Numbered from the stretch's first letter, positions 18,130-28,686 are shown. The stretch: DNA of 64,000 nucleotides from Vibrio coralliilyticus (GCF_024449095.1 NZ_CP024628.1:1475035-1539034), one strand, 5' to 3'. Numbers and translations: made by a program. The notes: generated by a model not told the origin, from the letters alone.

Positions 18130-19728
18130 TCACTTTGACACAGAAACAAAGATTGGGTTTGAATAAAACCAAAGGTCATAATAGTTACGATCGTTAATGG
18201 CATTAAACCGTGACTGGTGGTCCGAGATATCAATATGCTCATCGGGGAGTGGATTACCAAACTCATCCGTTTCGTAAGGGGTATTAGGTGCCAAGTTAGT
18301 ACCACGTAAACGGAAGTATTGGTCTTCTTCAGCGGTAAAGCTAAACGTCATCGTTGCATAACCTTCGCTATCCACTGTCCAATCATCTTGAGTAAAACGC
18401 GCAATTACTTGCGTTGATGGGTTAACCGCTTGATCATATTCCGGAGTGCCCGGTTTTGCTCTTGGGTAAACATCGCCCGCAATCAAATCGACATGATGCA
18501 CAACAGGCTTCATCCCCGCCGGCTCATTACTCCCAACCTCTTCCTCATAATTATTGGTTTCAGGGCTTTTGAAGCGGATGGTGATTGTCACTTCATCTCC
18601 CTGATTGACTGAAAGATCACCGCCCATATAGGCCACTTCTCGATCATGCATGGCGTTAAAGCTCAGTGCATCAATTAAATCACCATAGGTACTGAATGAT
18701 CGACCTGATCGCAATGCTTCTAGAATACCCTTAATTCCCTGCTCAGCCGCATCTGGGATCCATAGGTGGGTTTTGGCATACTCACCCGGACGATAACCAC
18801 TACTGTATTCCCCATGATCGGTTTTGAAGTGATAATCAGAGTTAGCAAAGTTCCAAATTCGACGTCCTTCTCCTAATAGTGCATCCCACTGCCCACCAAC
18901 CTCAGCAATGATGAAGTCAGCGCCGCCATAAGAGCGGTAAGGCAGGTTCCTTTCAATGTAATATTCAGCATAGCTGCCACGATCTGGTTCCATTTGTCCC
19001 CCCATCATTCCCTCTAACGCGAAAACAACATCAGGTGCTGTATCATGGAATTCACGAAAGTCGGAAATAACATAATTATCGTTATAGCGAGATGGGTGAT
19101 TGATCATACCAAAGCTGCTGGTAGGGTAATGCTCCTGTAACCAAGCCAATGCAGTTAAAGCATCATCGTGCGTCTTATTTGCTCTATCACCTTGTTCCTC
19201 CCATTCGAGCACATCTTGTGGGTCGAAGGCGCTAGCAGGTTGTTCAGTAAAGTAATACTCAAACTGCTGAATGGCTTTTAACGACTCAGGTGACTGAGGT
19301 TCATCTCCTAAAATAGCAATATTAAAATGTTCGTGCGCCGGCATATCCCACTCAAACGCAGAAAAGATCGTCTTTCCTGGATAGTGACCCATGAGTTGAG
19401 AAAACTGAGTAAATGGTACTTCAAATTTTTCCATACCTAGAGAAAAAGGGATTGGACCTTCTGGTATATCTTCTCCGGCGTGATCTCGTTGAGACATACG
19501 TAAATGGTTAGTCAAAATAGCCCAGTCCAGACCATAATTCTCAAAGCTGTGATTCAATACGTCTTCTAAGTTTCTTTGCGCATCATCCGACTGAATAGAG
19601 TGGATGTGCAAGTCTCCGGTTGTCCATCGACCACTTAGATTTTCAACTTCTGTTTCAGAGTCATTGCAACCCGATAAAATGGCCATCGATGCAAATATGG
19701 CAACGGCTATTGGTGTTTTTTTTAACAT
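18130..19728 (-). CDS. PHP-domain metal-dependent phosphoesterase lipoprotein
   Basis: 532 residues. The N-terminal lipoprotein signal has the lipobox ILSGCNDS. A PHP domain follows: GDLHIHSIQSDDAQ (HxH plus distal Asp), LDWAILTNHLRM, FSAFEWDMPAHEHFN, FGMINHPSRYND and SDYHFKTD supply the usual metal ligands. A C-terminal beta domain (about 400-520) has VDLIAGDVYP and Asp-rich loops. The enzyme should act in the periplasm or at the surface on a phosphoester; the substrate is unknown. It faces the secreted EEP enzyme and shares its terminator, suggesting related roles in phosphate or nucleotide scavenging (inference). Confidence 0.8.
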   Translation of the reverse strand: MLKKTPIAVAIFASMAILSGCNDSETEVENLSGRWTTGDLHIHSIQSDDAQRNLEDVLNHSFENYGLDWAILTNHLRMSQRDHAGEDIPEGPIPFSLGMEKFEVPFTQFSQLMGHYPGKTIFSAFEWDMPAHEHFNIAILGDEPQSPESLKAIQQFEYYFTEQPASAFDPQDVLEWEEQGDRANKTHDDALTALAWLQEHYPTSSFGMINHPSRYNDNYVISDFREFHDTAPDVVFALEGMMGGQMEPDRGSYAEYYIERNLPYRSYGGADFIIAEVGGQWDALLGEGRRIWNFANSDYHFKTDHGEYSSGYRPGEYAKTHLWIPDAAEQGIKGILEALRSGRSFSTYGDLIDALSFNAMHDREVAYMGGDLSVNQGDEVTITIRFKSPETNNYEEEVGSNEPAGMKPVVHHVDLIAGDVYPRAKPGTPEYDQAVNPSTQVIARFTQDDWTVDSEGYATMTFSFTAEEDQYFRLRGTNLAPNTPYETDEFGNPLPDEHIDISDHQSRFNAINDRNYYDLWFYSNPIFVSVSK

Positions 19729-19944
19729 GGATAATCTTCATTTAGGCAAAGTTTGAAGAGAAGAATTATTTATATCAAATGTGACCCTTTTATTTACCTT
19801 TTATTACTCCATACGATAAAAACACAATTAAAAACATTTGCATATGGAGACAACATGCATTGACTTTAATTATTATTAGTATACTTCTTAATATATATTT
19901 AATATTTTTACTATCTAATACCTGGTCATGATTAGGGATCAGGT

Positions 19945-20355
19945 ATGAAATATATAATCACACTTTTAGTATTTTTCTCAGGCTATACATTTTCATGTGA
20001 CGATGCTCGACTACATAGAAAACTCATGCAACGTCAAATGTTTGAGAGTTACATGTCAAGGGGAGAAGCTACAGTGGAACTTGAATTCGCTTCTGAAAAC
20101 AGTGTCTCTTTAACGATCACCCCCCCTAAACCTATACACCACTTAGATATAAAGTTCAGTAGTAGTCATAATATACAACTGTCTTCTCATGAATTTTTCA
20201 GGTTAGATGATATAAGTAATCTACCCAAGATAACGTTTAAAAAGAATGGGGAAGGATTCTCTTTTATTGAATCGGAGATCACCGCTTATTTTATGGATGG
20301 AACCATTAAGAAGAGCTCTGATAAATTATACTTAAGAGAATTAAAGAAAAGATAA
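19945..20355 (+). CDS. Small exported protein of unknown function
   Basis: 136 residues with a signal peptide (MKYIITLLVFFSGYTFS-C). The mature part begins with a charged helix (DDARLHRKLMQRQMFESYM), then a beta-rich stretch (VELEFASENSVSLTITPPKPIHHLDIKF). The Cys after the signal is not in a good lipobox. No family recognised. The upstream 216-bp spacer is very AT-rich. It converges on the binding-protein gene across a shared terminator. Confidence 0.5.
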   Translation: MKYIITLLVFFSGYTFSCDDARLHRKLMQRQMFESYMSRGEATVELEFASENSVSLTITPPKPIHHLDIKFSSSHNIQLSSHEFFRLDDISNLPKITFKKNGEGFSFIESEITAYFMDGTIKKSSDKLYLRELKKR

Positions 20356-20383
20356 TAATAACATAATCATCTATAGGAATATA

Positions 20384-20411
20384 AACGCCAGCATGAAAGC
20401 TGGCGTTCTTT
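20384..20411. terminator. Bidirectional intrinsic terminator
   Basis: Perfect 9-bp stem AACGCCAGC / GCTGGCGTT with a 6-nt loop, then CTTTT on the plus strand. It separates the convergent genes ending at 20355 and 20431. Confidence 0.85.
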
Positions 20412-20430
20412 TAGTGACAGGAATTTCATT

Positions 20431-21159
20431 TTACTTAATACCGTACTTCTCCAGAATCTTCTCAAAAGTACCGTTAGATTTAATCTCTGCCAATCCTTTA
20501 TTAAAGGCTTCAATATACTCAGCGTTATTCGGATTGGCTAATCCCGATGTCACATGCAAAGGGTTCACAGAAAGAGCATTACTTGTAAACTCAAAATCGT
20601 CTAGGTTCATGCCAGCCCCAGACAACGTAGACTTAGCCACGAGTTCATCTTCCAGAGTCAGATCGATTCGTTTCGCCATCAGTTTTTTAGCATTGGCAAC
20701 CAAATCGTTCGCCTCCGGTTTTTTGAAATTAGAAGCATTTAAAAAGTCATCACCATAGCCGTAATTGCGAATAATACCCACGGTTTTACCTGACAAGCTA
20801 TCCATGCCATTGTATTCAAACCCATCCCCTTTGCGTTTAATGAATTTTAACGAATTCTCTAAGTAAGGATCGCTGTAGTTCAGGTAAGACGTCCTTTCAT
20901 TGGTAAACCAAGTCGCCACTAGGACATCGATACGTCCATCTTTCACTTCATTCAATGCCCGAGTCCAAGGCATAATTTTGAAATCAACCTCATGCCCTTG
21001 GGATTTGAAAGCTTCGGTAATGATTTCAACTGACACCCCAGGATTCGCACTGTCTTTTTGCACAAATGGTGCCCAAGGATCCTGTGCTGCCGTGATGGTT
21101 GCAGTATAACCAGTGATTGAAAATAGGGCTGTGAAAGCCAGTAATACGAAATTTCTCAT
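20431..21159 (-). CDS. Periplasmic amino-acid-type substrate-binding protein (SBP family 3)
   Basis: 242 residues with a signal peptide (to about residue 20, FSITGYTA) and the SBP_bac_3 plan: WAPFVQKDSANPGVSVEIITEAFKSQG, RIDVLVATWFTNERTSYLNYSDPYLEN, LSGKTVGIIRNYGYG and a C-terminal KILEKYGIK. Such proteins bind polar amino acids or related ligands. No ABC permease is adjacent; instead the chemoreceptor gene lies 22 nt upstream in the same direction, so it probably feeds ligand to the receptor rather than to a transporter. Confidence 0.85.
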   Translation of the reverse strand: MRNFVLLAFTALFSITGYTATITAAQDPWAPFVQKDSANPGVSVEIITEAFKSQGHEVDFKIMPWTRALNEVKDGRIDVLVATWFTNERTSYLNYSDPYLENSLKFIKRKGDGFEYNGMDSLSGKTVGIIRNYGYGDDFLNASNFKKPEANDLVANAKKLMAKRIDLTLEDELVAKSTLSGAGMNLDDFEFTSNALSVNPLHVTSGLANPNNAEYIEAFNKGLAEIKSNGTFEKILEKYGIK

Positions 21160-21181
21160 AACATATCCTCTATGAAATAAC

Positions 21182-22717
21182 CTAAGTGCGGAATTTCGCC
21201 ATATGGCTGGCGATACTCTGGCTTAAGCTCAAGACTTCTTCTGTTCTTTGGGCATTTTGAGTCGCACCTGAAGAAACCTCATTTGTCGCTTCCGATGCTT
21301 CTACAATTGCCTGACTGATTTCCTCAACGGCCATCCTTTGCTCATCCGTCGCTTGAGAAATTTGGCCACTGCGATCGGAAATAATCGTAATCAAGCTCTG
21401 AACTTCTCCAACCGAAGATTGCGAATCACTGACTCTAGCTGCGGTTGATTCAAGTAAGGTGGCAATACGAGTCAACTCATCCTCAACTGACTTGGTAGCC
21501 ACCCCCAGCGCAGCAATATTTTTTTGGATTTGCTCCGTGGATTCACTGGTTTTCACAGCTAAATTACGCACTTCATCAGCCACCACCGCAAAACCTCGCC
21601 CTTGTTCACCAGCACGCGCTGCCTCAATCGCGGCATTCAGTGCTAACAAATTGGTTTGCTCAGAAATATCATTAATGACGTTTAACACCGTGGTAATCTT
21701 CTCGCCCTCTTCAATCAAGATGTGCATCTCTGCATTCACATGATTCATTTCTTCACGCATGTTAATGATGTCACTGGCAGAGCTTTCAATTGCCTCGTTG
21801 ACATTGGAGGCCAAGCTTGTTGCTGTTTGGGCTTGTTGCGCAGTTTCTGAGGCGGTGTCTGCGACTGTTGCGACTGACTGATTAAGCTCAGTGGCCGCAG
21901 CTGCTACGGTCGTAAGCTGATGTTTCTGTGATTCGAGCTTTTCTGCGTTCGTTCTTGCCGTTGCCCCATTCGCCAACGCTTTTTCACCCAAGGCTTCAGA
22001 AGATTGATTAACATCTTGGACAATAACTCTTAAAGACTCAGTGAAACTATTGATCCCATTGGTGATTTCATCAAACTCACGATATTTAGCCGAAGCCAGT
22101 TTATTGGTTAAATCACCATCCCCTGACGCTAAGTCTTTAATAACATCTGTCAATTGAGAAATGGGCCTTAGTACCGTCATTGTCAGAGCCAGAATGATGA
22201 CAATGGAAATAATAATATCGAGAATGATCAACTCAATTATGTTGGTTCGTAGCGAGTCAGCCAATTTGGCATCCATCGCATGAGTATCAAAGTAAACAAC
22301 CACCTTACCGACCTTGTTTTCTTCACCATAGTCTATGAAGGTGAGCTCGGTTGATTGGCTGTTTTCCGATGTGTACGCTTGCTTATCTGTGACATCCACA
22401 AGCTGTTTTTCGTCTCCTTCACCTTGTTTTGTTAGGAATAATAATTCGCTGTCCTGAGCATCAATTAATTGTATGGCTGAAATTTCAGGCAGATCCAGTT
22501 CTGCCGACATCGCCACCTTTGCCGTGTCCAAGTCAAAATCCCAAACCGCTTTAGGCAAGCTAATCGACATCCTTTGGCTGGTATTTTGCACATTAACCAG
22601 CAACTCTTGATGTAAATTTTCTTTGAAATTCTGATACTTAATAAATGCTGAGACCAGTAACACCAGTGTCAATGCTACGATGACCTGGACTAGAAATACC
22701 ACCTTTAACCTTTTCAA
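21182..22717 (-). CDS. Methyl-accepting chemotaxis protein
   Basis: 511 residues. TM1 at about 7-25 and TM2 at about 163-185 enclose a ~135-residue periplasmic sensor domain; a HAMP linker ([25 protein letters not shown]) and a long coiled-coil signalling domain follow. The invariant hairpin tip is present ([20 protein letters not shown], then [18 protein letters not shown]). It has no C-terminal CheR-binding pentapeptide. The organisation as an operon with a solute-binding protein suggests that it senses the loaded binding protein (inference). Confidence 0.95.
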   Translation of the reverse strand: MKRLKVVFLVQVIVALTLVLLVSAFIKYQNFKENLHQELLVNVQNTSQRMSISLPKAVWDFDLDTAKVAMSAELDLPEISAIQLIDAQDSELLFLTKQGEGDEKQLVDVTDKQAYTSENSQSTELTFIDYGEENKVGKVVVYFDTHAMDAKLADSLRTNIIELIILDIIISIVIILALTMTVLRPISQLTDVIKDLASGDGDLTNKLASAKYREFDEITNGINSFTESLRVIVQDVNQSSEALGEKALANGATARTNAEKLESQKHQLTTVAAAATELNQSVATVADTASETAQQAQTATSLASNVNEAIESSASDIINMREEMNHVNAEMHILIEEGEKITTVLNVINDISEQTNLLALNAAIEAARAGEQGRGFAVVADEVRNLAVKTSESTEQIQKNIAALGVATKSVEDELTRIATLLESTAARVSDSQSSVGEVQSLITIISDRSGQISQATDEQRMAVEEISQAIVEASEATNEVSSGATQNAQRTEEVLSLSQSIASHMAKFRT

Positions 22718-22926
22718 AACTTGCCCCTTATGATTTTCGGCAGTTATCTAAAAAAGTAGTAAGTGATTAATCAATTATCAAATTTAACAATAAACGAGAT
22801 GAACATCACACAGGGGATTTTTATTGCTCTTCACCTTTTAAAGTGTGTGGAATTAGCGAAACAGCAACGTGAAGGCTCGTTATGCCTAGACTTACACGTC
22901 AATAATTGATCGACACGCTCGGAGAC

Positions 22927-23295
22927 TTATTGGTAGGTACTCACCTCAATCAGATTACTATCTGGATCGAGAAAGTAGATGGAGGTAATGGCACCTGTCG
23001 CACCTGATTTTTCGACTGGCCCCTCCACTATCTCAACATCTAGGCGATGTAAGTGAGTAATCACATCATTGATTGCCCAGTTGGTGATTAAACAAAGATC
23101 GCCAGAGCCTACCCGAGCATTGTTGCGAGTTTCTTGGCCTAATAGTTGGAGGTTAATTTTCTGGCGACCAAACTTCAGCGCTTTACGGCCACCAGAGAAA
23201 GTGACTTCTTCCATCAGCAATACCCGGCGATAGAAATCAACCGAAGCATCAATATTCGATACGGTAAGGACGAGGTGGTCAATATGGCTGATCAT
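22927..23295 (-). CDS. VOC-family (glyoxalase/bleomycin-resistance fold) protein
   Basis: 122 residues, single-domain VOC protein. MISHIDHLVLTVSNIDASVDFYRRVL and the final IYFLDPDSNLIEVSTYQ provide the expected metal-site His near the N-terminus and Glu near the C-terminus. It resembles the small virulence-protein STM3117/YwbC-like subgroup of possible lactoylglutathione-lyase relatives. Activity is unproven. Monocistronic, with a 209-bp spacer downstream that shows no gene. Confidence 0.8.
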   Translation of the reverse strand: MISHIDHLVLTVSNIDASVDFYRRVLLMEEVTFSGGRKALKFGRQKINLQLLGQETRNNARVGSGDLCLITNWAINDVITHLHRLDVEIVEGPVEKSGATGAITSIYFLDPDSNLIEVSTYQ

Positions 23296-23367
23296 AATTA
23301 TCTTTTCCTACTTAACCCGTCTTCAGTGCAAGACTAAACGAATGAACACGAACGCAGCTTACACAAA

Positions 23368-23392
23368 TACAGCCAACGGAGTGTTGGCTGTA
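23368..23392. other. Perfect 10-bp hairpin upstream of the VOC gene
   Basis: TACAGCCAAC / GTTGGCTGTA with a 5-nt loop, in the spacer between the VOC gene and groEL. No T-tract in either direction; possibly a terminator remnant or operator. Confidence 0.4.
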
Positions 23393-23642
23393 TGGTCTAA
23401 TGAATGATTCTCTCACCTTGTTTACTGTTCATTATCTGCGATAGATCAATAGTTAAAGTTAAGATCCTCAAAGCCGACTTTTGCGGTAATGAGTTCATTA
23501 TAGAAAACTCTTGCCCAGAAGGAACAAGGGGAAAGCTCACACTAGCCGGCCATGTTGATGACGACTCTCTACTGTTTGATTCAGAGACTGAGAAAGTAAA
23601 CGCTGGCAAACGAATCATAACACTTACCTCCAACGGGTGTTT

Positions 23643-23666
23643 CAGCAGGCTCCGAAGAGCCCGCTG
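23643..23666 (-). terminator. Hairpin downstream of groEL
   Basis: On the minus strand CAGCGGGCTC-TTCG-GAGCCTGCTG: a 10-bp stem with one G-U pair and a C(UUCG)G tetraloop, 29 nt after the groEL stop. The T-tract is missing, so termination may be weak. Confidence 0.5.
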
Positions 23667-23694
23667 ATATTAGCGAAAGTGATTAGATCACTAT

Positions 23695-25302
<1,608 letters not shown>

Positions 25303-25330
25303 TTATCTCCTCAAAAACTACTACCAACCA

Positions 25331-25621
25331 TTACTCAACAATTGCTAACACATCAGACTCGGACAAAATCAAATACTCTTGCCCATCAATTTTCTCGGTT
25401 TTAACACCGTAGCCATCATTGAAGATGATCTGATCACCAGTCTTGATATCCATCGACGCACGATCACCATTTTCTAGACGTTTACCCAATCCAACAGCAA
25501 TCACTTTGCCTCGGTTAGATTTCTTGACCGACTGGGAAGTAAGTACAATCCCACCTTCAGATTTATTTTCGACCTCTTGCCGTTCAACAAGTAACTTGTC
25601 ATTTAAAGGACGAATTTTCAT
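25331..25621 (-). CDS. groS: Co-chaperonin GroES
   Basis: 96 residues: [28 protein letters not shown] (mobile loop), [14 protein letters not shown], and [12 protein letters not shown]. It forms the heptameric lid of GroEL. The start at 25621 is fixed by an excellent AGGAGGTG 8 nt upstream and by family length; the frame extends upstream but without homology. First gene of the groES-groEL2 operon. Confidence 0.95.
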   Translation of the reverse strand: MKIRPLNDKLLVERQEVENKSEGGIVLTSQSVKKSNRGKVIAVGLGKRLENGDRASMDIKTGDQIIFNDGYGVKTEKIDGQEYLILSESDVLAIVE

Positions 25622-25710
25622 ATTGAAACACCTCCTATATTGAATACAAAAATAAAACAGGTTAAGACAATTGACTGAAACAACGAGCCTTTGACTCGCT
25701 TTCGGTAAAA

Positions 25711-25740
25711 TAAATAAGGTCACTAGATACGACTTCAAGG
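25711..25740 (-). promoter_or_regulatory. Candidate sigma-32 promoter of groES-groEL2
   Basis: On the minus strand CTTGAAG, 13 nt, then CCTTATTTA, resembling the heat-shock pattern CTTGAAA-N13-CCCCATNT in the -35 box and partly in the -10. It would give a leader of about 80 nt. The rest of the 328-bp spacer 25622-25949 shows no gene. Confidence 0.5.
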
Positions 25741-25949
25741 GCTATTTTTAATAAAAAATTTTTATCGTCATAATAAATATTATCTATTAACCACAGCCCT
25801 TCAGTTAAAAAGGATGATTTACCTAAACACAATACAATCAATGATGGCATATTTAGAAAAGCGAGAATAAGTTCAGAAGAAAGGGATTGAGCAGAAGGAT
25901 ATTAACGCGCATAGGCGACAATAAGTGCCGCCTGTAACGCTTCAAAATT

Positions 25950-26159
25950 TTAACTTCTCATACCATGTTGAGTAGTTCTAGGACAGTAAGTAGCAGAAGC
26001 ATAAGGCGGATATCTAAGTTCTGGTTGTATCCTAAAGTGAGGTTTGTTGTCTGAAGTACCAAACACTTCAAATGTACAGTCACCTATTTCATGCCTTGGG
26101 CAAACCTGTACACCATTTCTTAATATCATTTCAGTTTTACAAGATGGGCAAATATTCAT
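25950..26159 (-). CDS. Small zinc-ribbon protein
   Basis: 69 residues with CPSC at 4-7 and CPRHEIGDC around 20-28, a likely four-Cys (or Cys3His) zinc site reminiscent of topoisomerase-type ribbons. The remainder is polar and ends QHGMRS. A strong AAGGAGG precedes the ATG at 26159. It lies directly downstream of hsp20 in the same direction, with a strong hairpin between, and so may be partly co-expressed in heat shock. Function unknown. Confidence 0.6.
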   Translation of the reverse strand: MNICPSCKTEMILRNGVQVCPRHEIGDCTFEVFGTSDNKPHFRIQPELRYPPYASATYCPRTTQHGMRS

Positions 26160-26200
26160 CCTTTCCTCCTTGCAAACATCATATGTTTTACACAGACTCT

Positions 26201-26232
26201 AATTTGGGCTGTGCACTAGCACAGCCCAAATT
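26201..26232. terminator. Strong hairpin between hsp20 and the zinc-ribbon gene
   Basis: Perfect 14-bp stem AATTTGGGCTGTGC / GCACAGCCCAAATT with a 4-nt loop, 5 nt after the hsp20 stop. There is no long T-run; probably an attenuator or mRNA 3'-end stabiliser. Confidence 0.6.
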
Positions 26233-26236
26233 ACGG

Positions 26237-26695
26237 TCATTTCTTATGTTCAATGACATTATTATCATGTGACTGAATCTCAATACGTTTCGGCTTCATC
26301 GCCTCCGGTATTTCTTTTTTGAGATATACAGCCAGCAAACCATCTTTCATGGTAGCATCGGTCACTTCTACATACTCAGCTAGGTTAAAGCGTCGTTCAA
26401 ATGAACGATTAGCAATGCCTTGATAAAGCATTTTGCTTTGATCATCATCCTTGGAAGATTCTTTATTCCCTTTGATAGTCAGCAAACCATTTTCTACCTG
26501 AATATCGATATCGTCCTGAGAAAAACCAGCAACGGCAAGTGTGATGCTGTATTCGCCCTCACCCAACATTTCGATATTGTATGGAGGGTAACCGCTAGGG
26601 ATTGGATCAGAAGTTAGTGCGCTGTTAAGCAATGAAGCGACTCGATCAAAGCCAATCGTTGTGCGGTATAGTGGGGTAAGATCAATTGAGTTCAT
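26237..26695 (-). CDS. Small heat-shock protein Hsp20 (IbpA/B type)
   Basis: 152 residues: an N-terminal arm beginning MNSIDLTPLYRTTIGFDRV, an alpha-crystallin domain (about 38-130; YNIEMLGEGEYSITLAVAGFSQDDIDI, SFERRFNLAEYVEV, GLLAVYLKKEIPE) and a short tail. Binds unfolding proteins as an ATP-independent holdase together with GroEL and DnaK. It has a heat-shock-like -35 box upstream and a leader in which the ribosome site can pair with a UUGCU element. Confidence 0.93.
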   Translation of the reverse strand: MNSIDLTPLYRTTIGFDRVASLLNSALTSDPIPSGYPPYNIEMLGEGEYSITLAVAGFSQDDIDIQVENGLLTIKGNKESSKDDDQSKMLYQGIANRSFERRFNLAEYVEVTDATMKDGLLAVYLKKEIPEAMKPKRIEIQSHDNNVIEHKK

Positions 26696-26700
26696 AATAT

Positions 26701-26715
26701 CCTCCTAAGAAGCAA
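26701..26715 (-). promoter_or_regulatory. Possible ROSE-like RNA thermometer at the hsp20 ribosome site
   Basis: On the minus strand the leader reads TTGCTTCTTAGGAGG just before the start codon. In ROSE elements a U(U/C)GCU motif pairs with the AGGA of the ribosome site and melts on heating; both parts are present with a 4-nt loop. The full upstream fold was not computed. Confidence 0.4.
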
Positions 26716-26775
26716 CATTAATTATTCAATCAAAATGAAGAGGCTAATTACTTTGGTAACTTAACCTCACCAATA

Positions 26776-26805
26776 TTTATATTAACTCTTCGCCCTCTCT
26801 TCAAG
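26776..26805 (-). promoter_or_regulatory. Candidate sigma-32 -35 element upstream of hsp20
   Basis: CTTGAAG on the minus strand (26799-26805), identical to the box upstream of groES, followed by a weakly matching -10 region about 13 nt on. Distance to the hsp20 start is about 105 nt. Confidence 0.45.
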
Positions 26806-26888
26806 TATCGTAAAATATATTTTTTTCATAAGAATATAACCAGATGTTATATTCTGATGGTTTGTAACGATGGCACTAATATGATTAT

Positions 26889-27914
26889 CTAAGTAGTAAG
26901 CTGCGGACGACTTACTTTACTTAAAATAACATTGATAAGTACCAGCAGCGGCCCTCCCATCAGCATTCCCATCGCTCCCCATAACCATCCCCAAAAGACT
27001 AACCACACAAACAAAATTAGGGGGTTTAAACTAAATCTTTTACCAAGTAGAGTCGGTGTCGCCAATTGACTCTCTATAAGATTGATTGCCAAAAAGAGCG
27101 AAGCAACCGTCAATGAGTAACTTAGAGACTCAAACTGCAAAAAGGAAACCAAGGCAAAACAGGTCACTGAAACCATTGGCCCAAGATAAGGGATATAGTT
27201 CATCAAGCCAGCAAATGCTCCCCACAGAAACGGGTCTTTTAATCCCATCATGTAGAATACACAGCCAACAACCACTCCTAAGCACACATTGATGATCGTA
27301 ATAGAGCTTATATATCGAGAAAGATCGGTTTGAACCACCTTCACCAGCTCAACCACCTTGCGTTTATCGGAAAATCGTGTGAACAAAGATAAGCTTTGAG
27401 AATATATCTGCCGTCCATAACTCATCATGAAGTACGCCATAAAAAGCGCGACCATTAATTGTGTGACTATCGTTGGAGTTGTAGTGAGTACTGATTTAAT
27501 GATGGAAAATGAGGTATTGCTTGTGAGCCCATCATTAGCCACTGTGCTACCGAGAGTGAAGTCACCCTTGTCACCTAACTCACTACTTTCAGCCGCTTCA
27601 CTGACTTCATTAGAAACATTCTGAATTAACATTGGCAGCTTAGACCACCATTGCTGAGCGGGCTCACTTAACAGATTTAAACTCAAAACAATGAAGCTAA
27701 CGAGCCCTAATAAAACAGCAATAACATTAATGACACGAGGAATGCCAAAACGCACTAATCGATTGACTAAGGGGCCACATAGAAGAGAAATAAAAGCGCC
27801 AAAAAAAACGGGTAACAAAAACGGTTTGGCAACATGTAATATGAAAATGAACATTATTATAAGAGCAATGGTCATTAAACTATATTCTAATATATTCTCT
27901 TGTTTAACGTTCAT
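26889..27914 (-). CDS. AI-2E/PerM-family permease
   Basis: 341 residues with about seven to eight membrane helices. Diagnostic features are LLPVFFGAFISLLCGPLVNRLVRFGIPRV near the N-terminus, GLKDPFLWGAFAGLMNYIPYLGPMVS and the C-terminal TPTLLGKRFSLNPLILFVWLVFWGWLWGAMGMLMGGPLLV. Family members are implicated in autoinducer-2 export or Na+/H+ antiport, so the substrate cannot be read from sequence. It lies downstream of the YqjK/E/D-like genes in the same direction, after a large hairpin, and probably shares their sigma-54 promoter. Confidence 0.88.
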   Translation of the reverse strand: MNVKQENILEYSLMTIALIIMFIFILHVAKPFLLPVFFGAFISLLCGPLVNRLVRFGIPRVINVIAVLLGLVSFIVLSLNLLSEPAQQWWSKLPMLIQNVSNEVSEAAESSELGDKGDFTLGSTVANDGLTSNTSFSIIKSVLTTTPTIVTQLMVALFMAYFMMSYGRQIYSQSLSLFTRFSDKRKVVELVKVVQTDLSRYISSITIINVCLGVVVGCVFYMMGLKDPFLWGAFAGLMNYIPYLGPMVSVTCFALVSFLQFESLSYSLTVASLFLAINLIESQLATPTLLGKRFSLNPLILFVWLVFWGWLWGAMGMLMGGPLLVLINVILSKVSRPQLTT

Positions 27915-27938
27915 TATGTTCCTCAGATATTAAGATCC

Positions 27939-28001
27939 GGTTCTGGCTTAGTCACACTATACTTAATAGTGAATAACTACATTGATAACTAAGCCAGAAC
28001 C
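27939..28001. repeat. Long inverted repeat between the yqjK-like and permease genes
   Basis: Perfect 13-bp arms GGTTCTGGCTTAG / CTAAGCCAGAACC separated by 37 nt that contain a second hairpin CACTAT / ATAGTG. It lies 6 nt after the yqjK-like stop and 24 nt before the permease start. Likely an attenuator or processing signal inside the operon; no T-tract. Confidence 0.6.
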
Positions 28002-28007
28002 TATTAA

Positions 28008-28259
28008 TTATTTATCAAGTGAATGAATTAATAGACGTGCTTGCTTATAACCATAAAAAAGCGTCCTGAGATTTTTGACTTTGCTAAGGACGAACATGCC
28101 GAGCGCAGCGAACCCTGCCGCATGAAATGGGGATTGCTGTACAAAGCTTTTTCCTTTGAAGTAGAGCAGCCCTAAGCTGAGTGCAACTTGACGAGCTTTA
28201 CTATCACACTCAAGCCTTTTCATTAGAATTTTCCGCTGTCGTTTTTTCATTGATCGCAT
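28008..28259 (-). CDS. YqjK-like small membrane-associated protein
   Basis: About 83 residues: a very basic N-terminus (MRSMKKRQRKILMKRL), a helical segment, then a hydrophobic stretch HAAGFAALGMFVLSKVKNLRTLFYGYKQA. Size, basic start and position after YqjD- and YqjE-like genes match enterobacterial yqjK. The start at 28259 follows GGGAGG but overlaps the yqjE-like gene by 50 nt; the ATG at 28223 would reduce the overlap to 14 nt. Confidence 0.6.
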   Translation of the reverse strand: MRSMKKRQRKILMKRLECDSKARQVALSLGLLYFKGKSFVQQSPFHAAGFAALGMFVLSKVKNLRTLFYGYKQARLLIHSLDK

Positions 28260-28686
28260 GACACAACCTCCCAAGCTGCTCTTTGGTATATTCAAAACCC
28301 ACAAATTGCTTGTAATATCGGCTGCCGAGTATCAAAAGCATAAGGATAACGCTGAACGCTGCAATGAAAGCGCTATAACCGACTAAAAGGTTCAAAGTAA
28401 AGTAGTACCCCATAACCCCAACACCGACGGCGATGCTAATAAGAAACATCGGCAGCAATGCAACGAAGAGGAGTTTAATGACAATGAGTTTTTTACTCGC
28501 GGCAACCGTGTTACGCAACTCCAAAGAAAACAACTCAAAAATCGACATTGACCATTGTTGAGTGTGAGACTGGAATACGGTTAGGTCTTTTAAAAGCCCT
28601 CTCAGTTGAACGATCGCTCGTTCTAAAAGCTCCTCTTCGCGATGTTGAGGCTCATTGTGTGCGTCGTTGATATTATTAGACTGCAT
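28210..28686 (-). CDS. YqjE-like phage-holin-family membrane protein
   Basis: 158 residues. An N-terminal cytoplasmic helical part with acidic stretches is followed by two hydrophobic helices (VIKLLFVALLPMFLISIAVGVGVMGYYF and GYSAFIAAFSVILMLLILGSRYY), the plan of holin superfamily III/YqjE. E. coli homologues sit with YqjD at the membrane and are stationary-phase/stress induced. A good AGAGGAAAG ribosome site precedes 28686. Confidence 0.75.
   Translation of the reverse strand: MQSNNINDAHNEPQHREEELLERAIVQLRGLLKDLTVFQSHTQQWSMSIFELFSLELRNTVAASKKLIVIKLLFVALLPMFLISIAVGVGVMGYYFTLNLLVGYSAFIAAFSVILMLLILGSRYYKQFVGFEYTKEQLGRLCHAINEKTTAENSNEKA

Noticed and set aside
23404..23667. Open frame of 87 codons on the plus strand between the VOC and groEL genes
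   Set aside because: No ribosome site, overlaps hairpins at its end and has no recognisable domain; composition could reflect a relic, but support is too weak for a gene call.
25662..25850. Minus-strand frame of 62 codons upstream of groES
   Set aside because: Covers the candidate heat-shock promoter and has no ribosome site or similarity.
25622..25949. CIRCE operator for groES
   Set aside because: No TTAGCACTC-N9-GAGTGCTAA-like repeat is present; only sigma-32-like boxes were seen.
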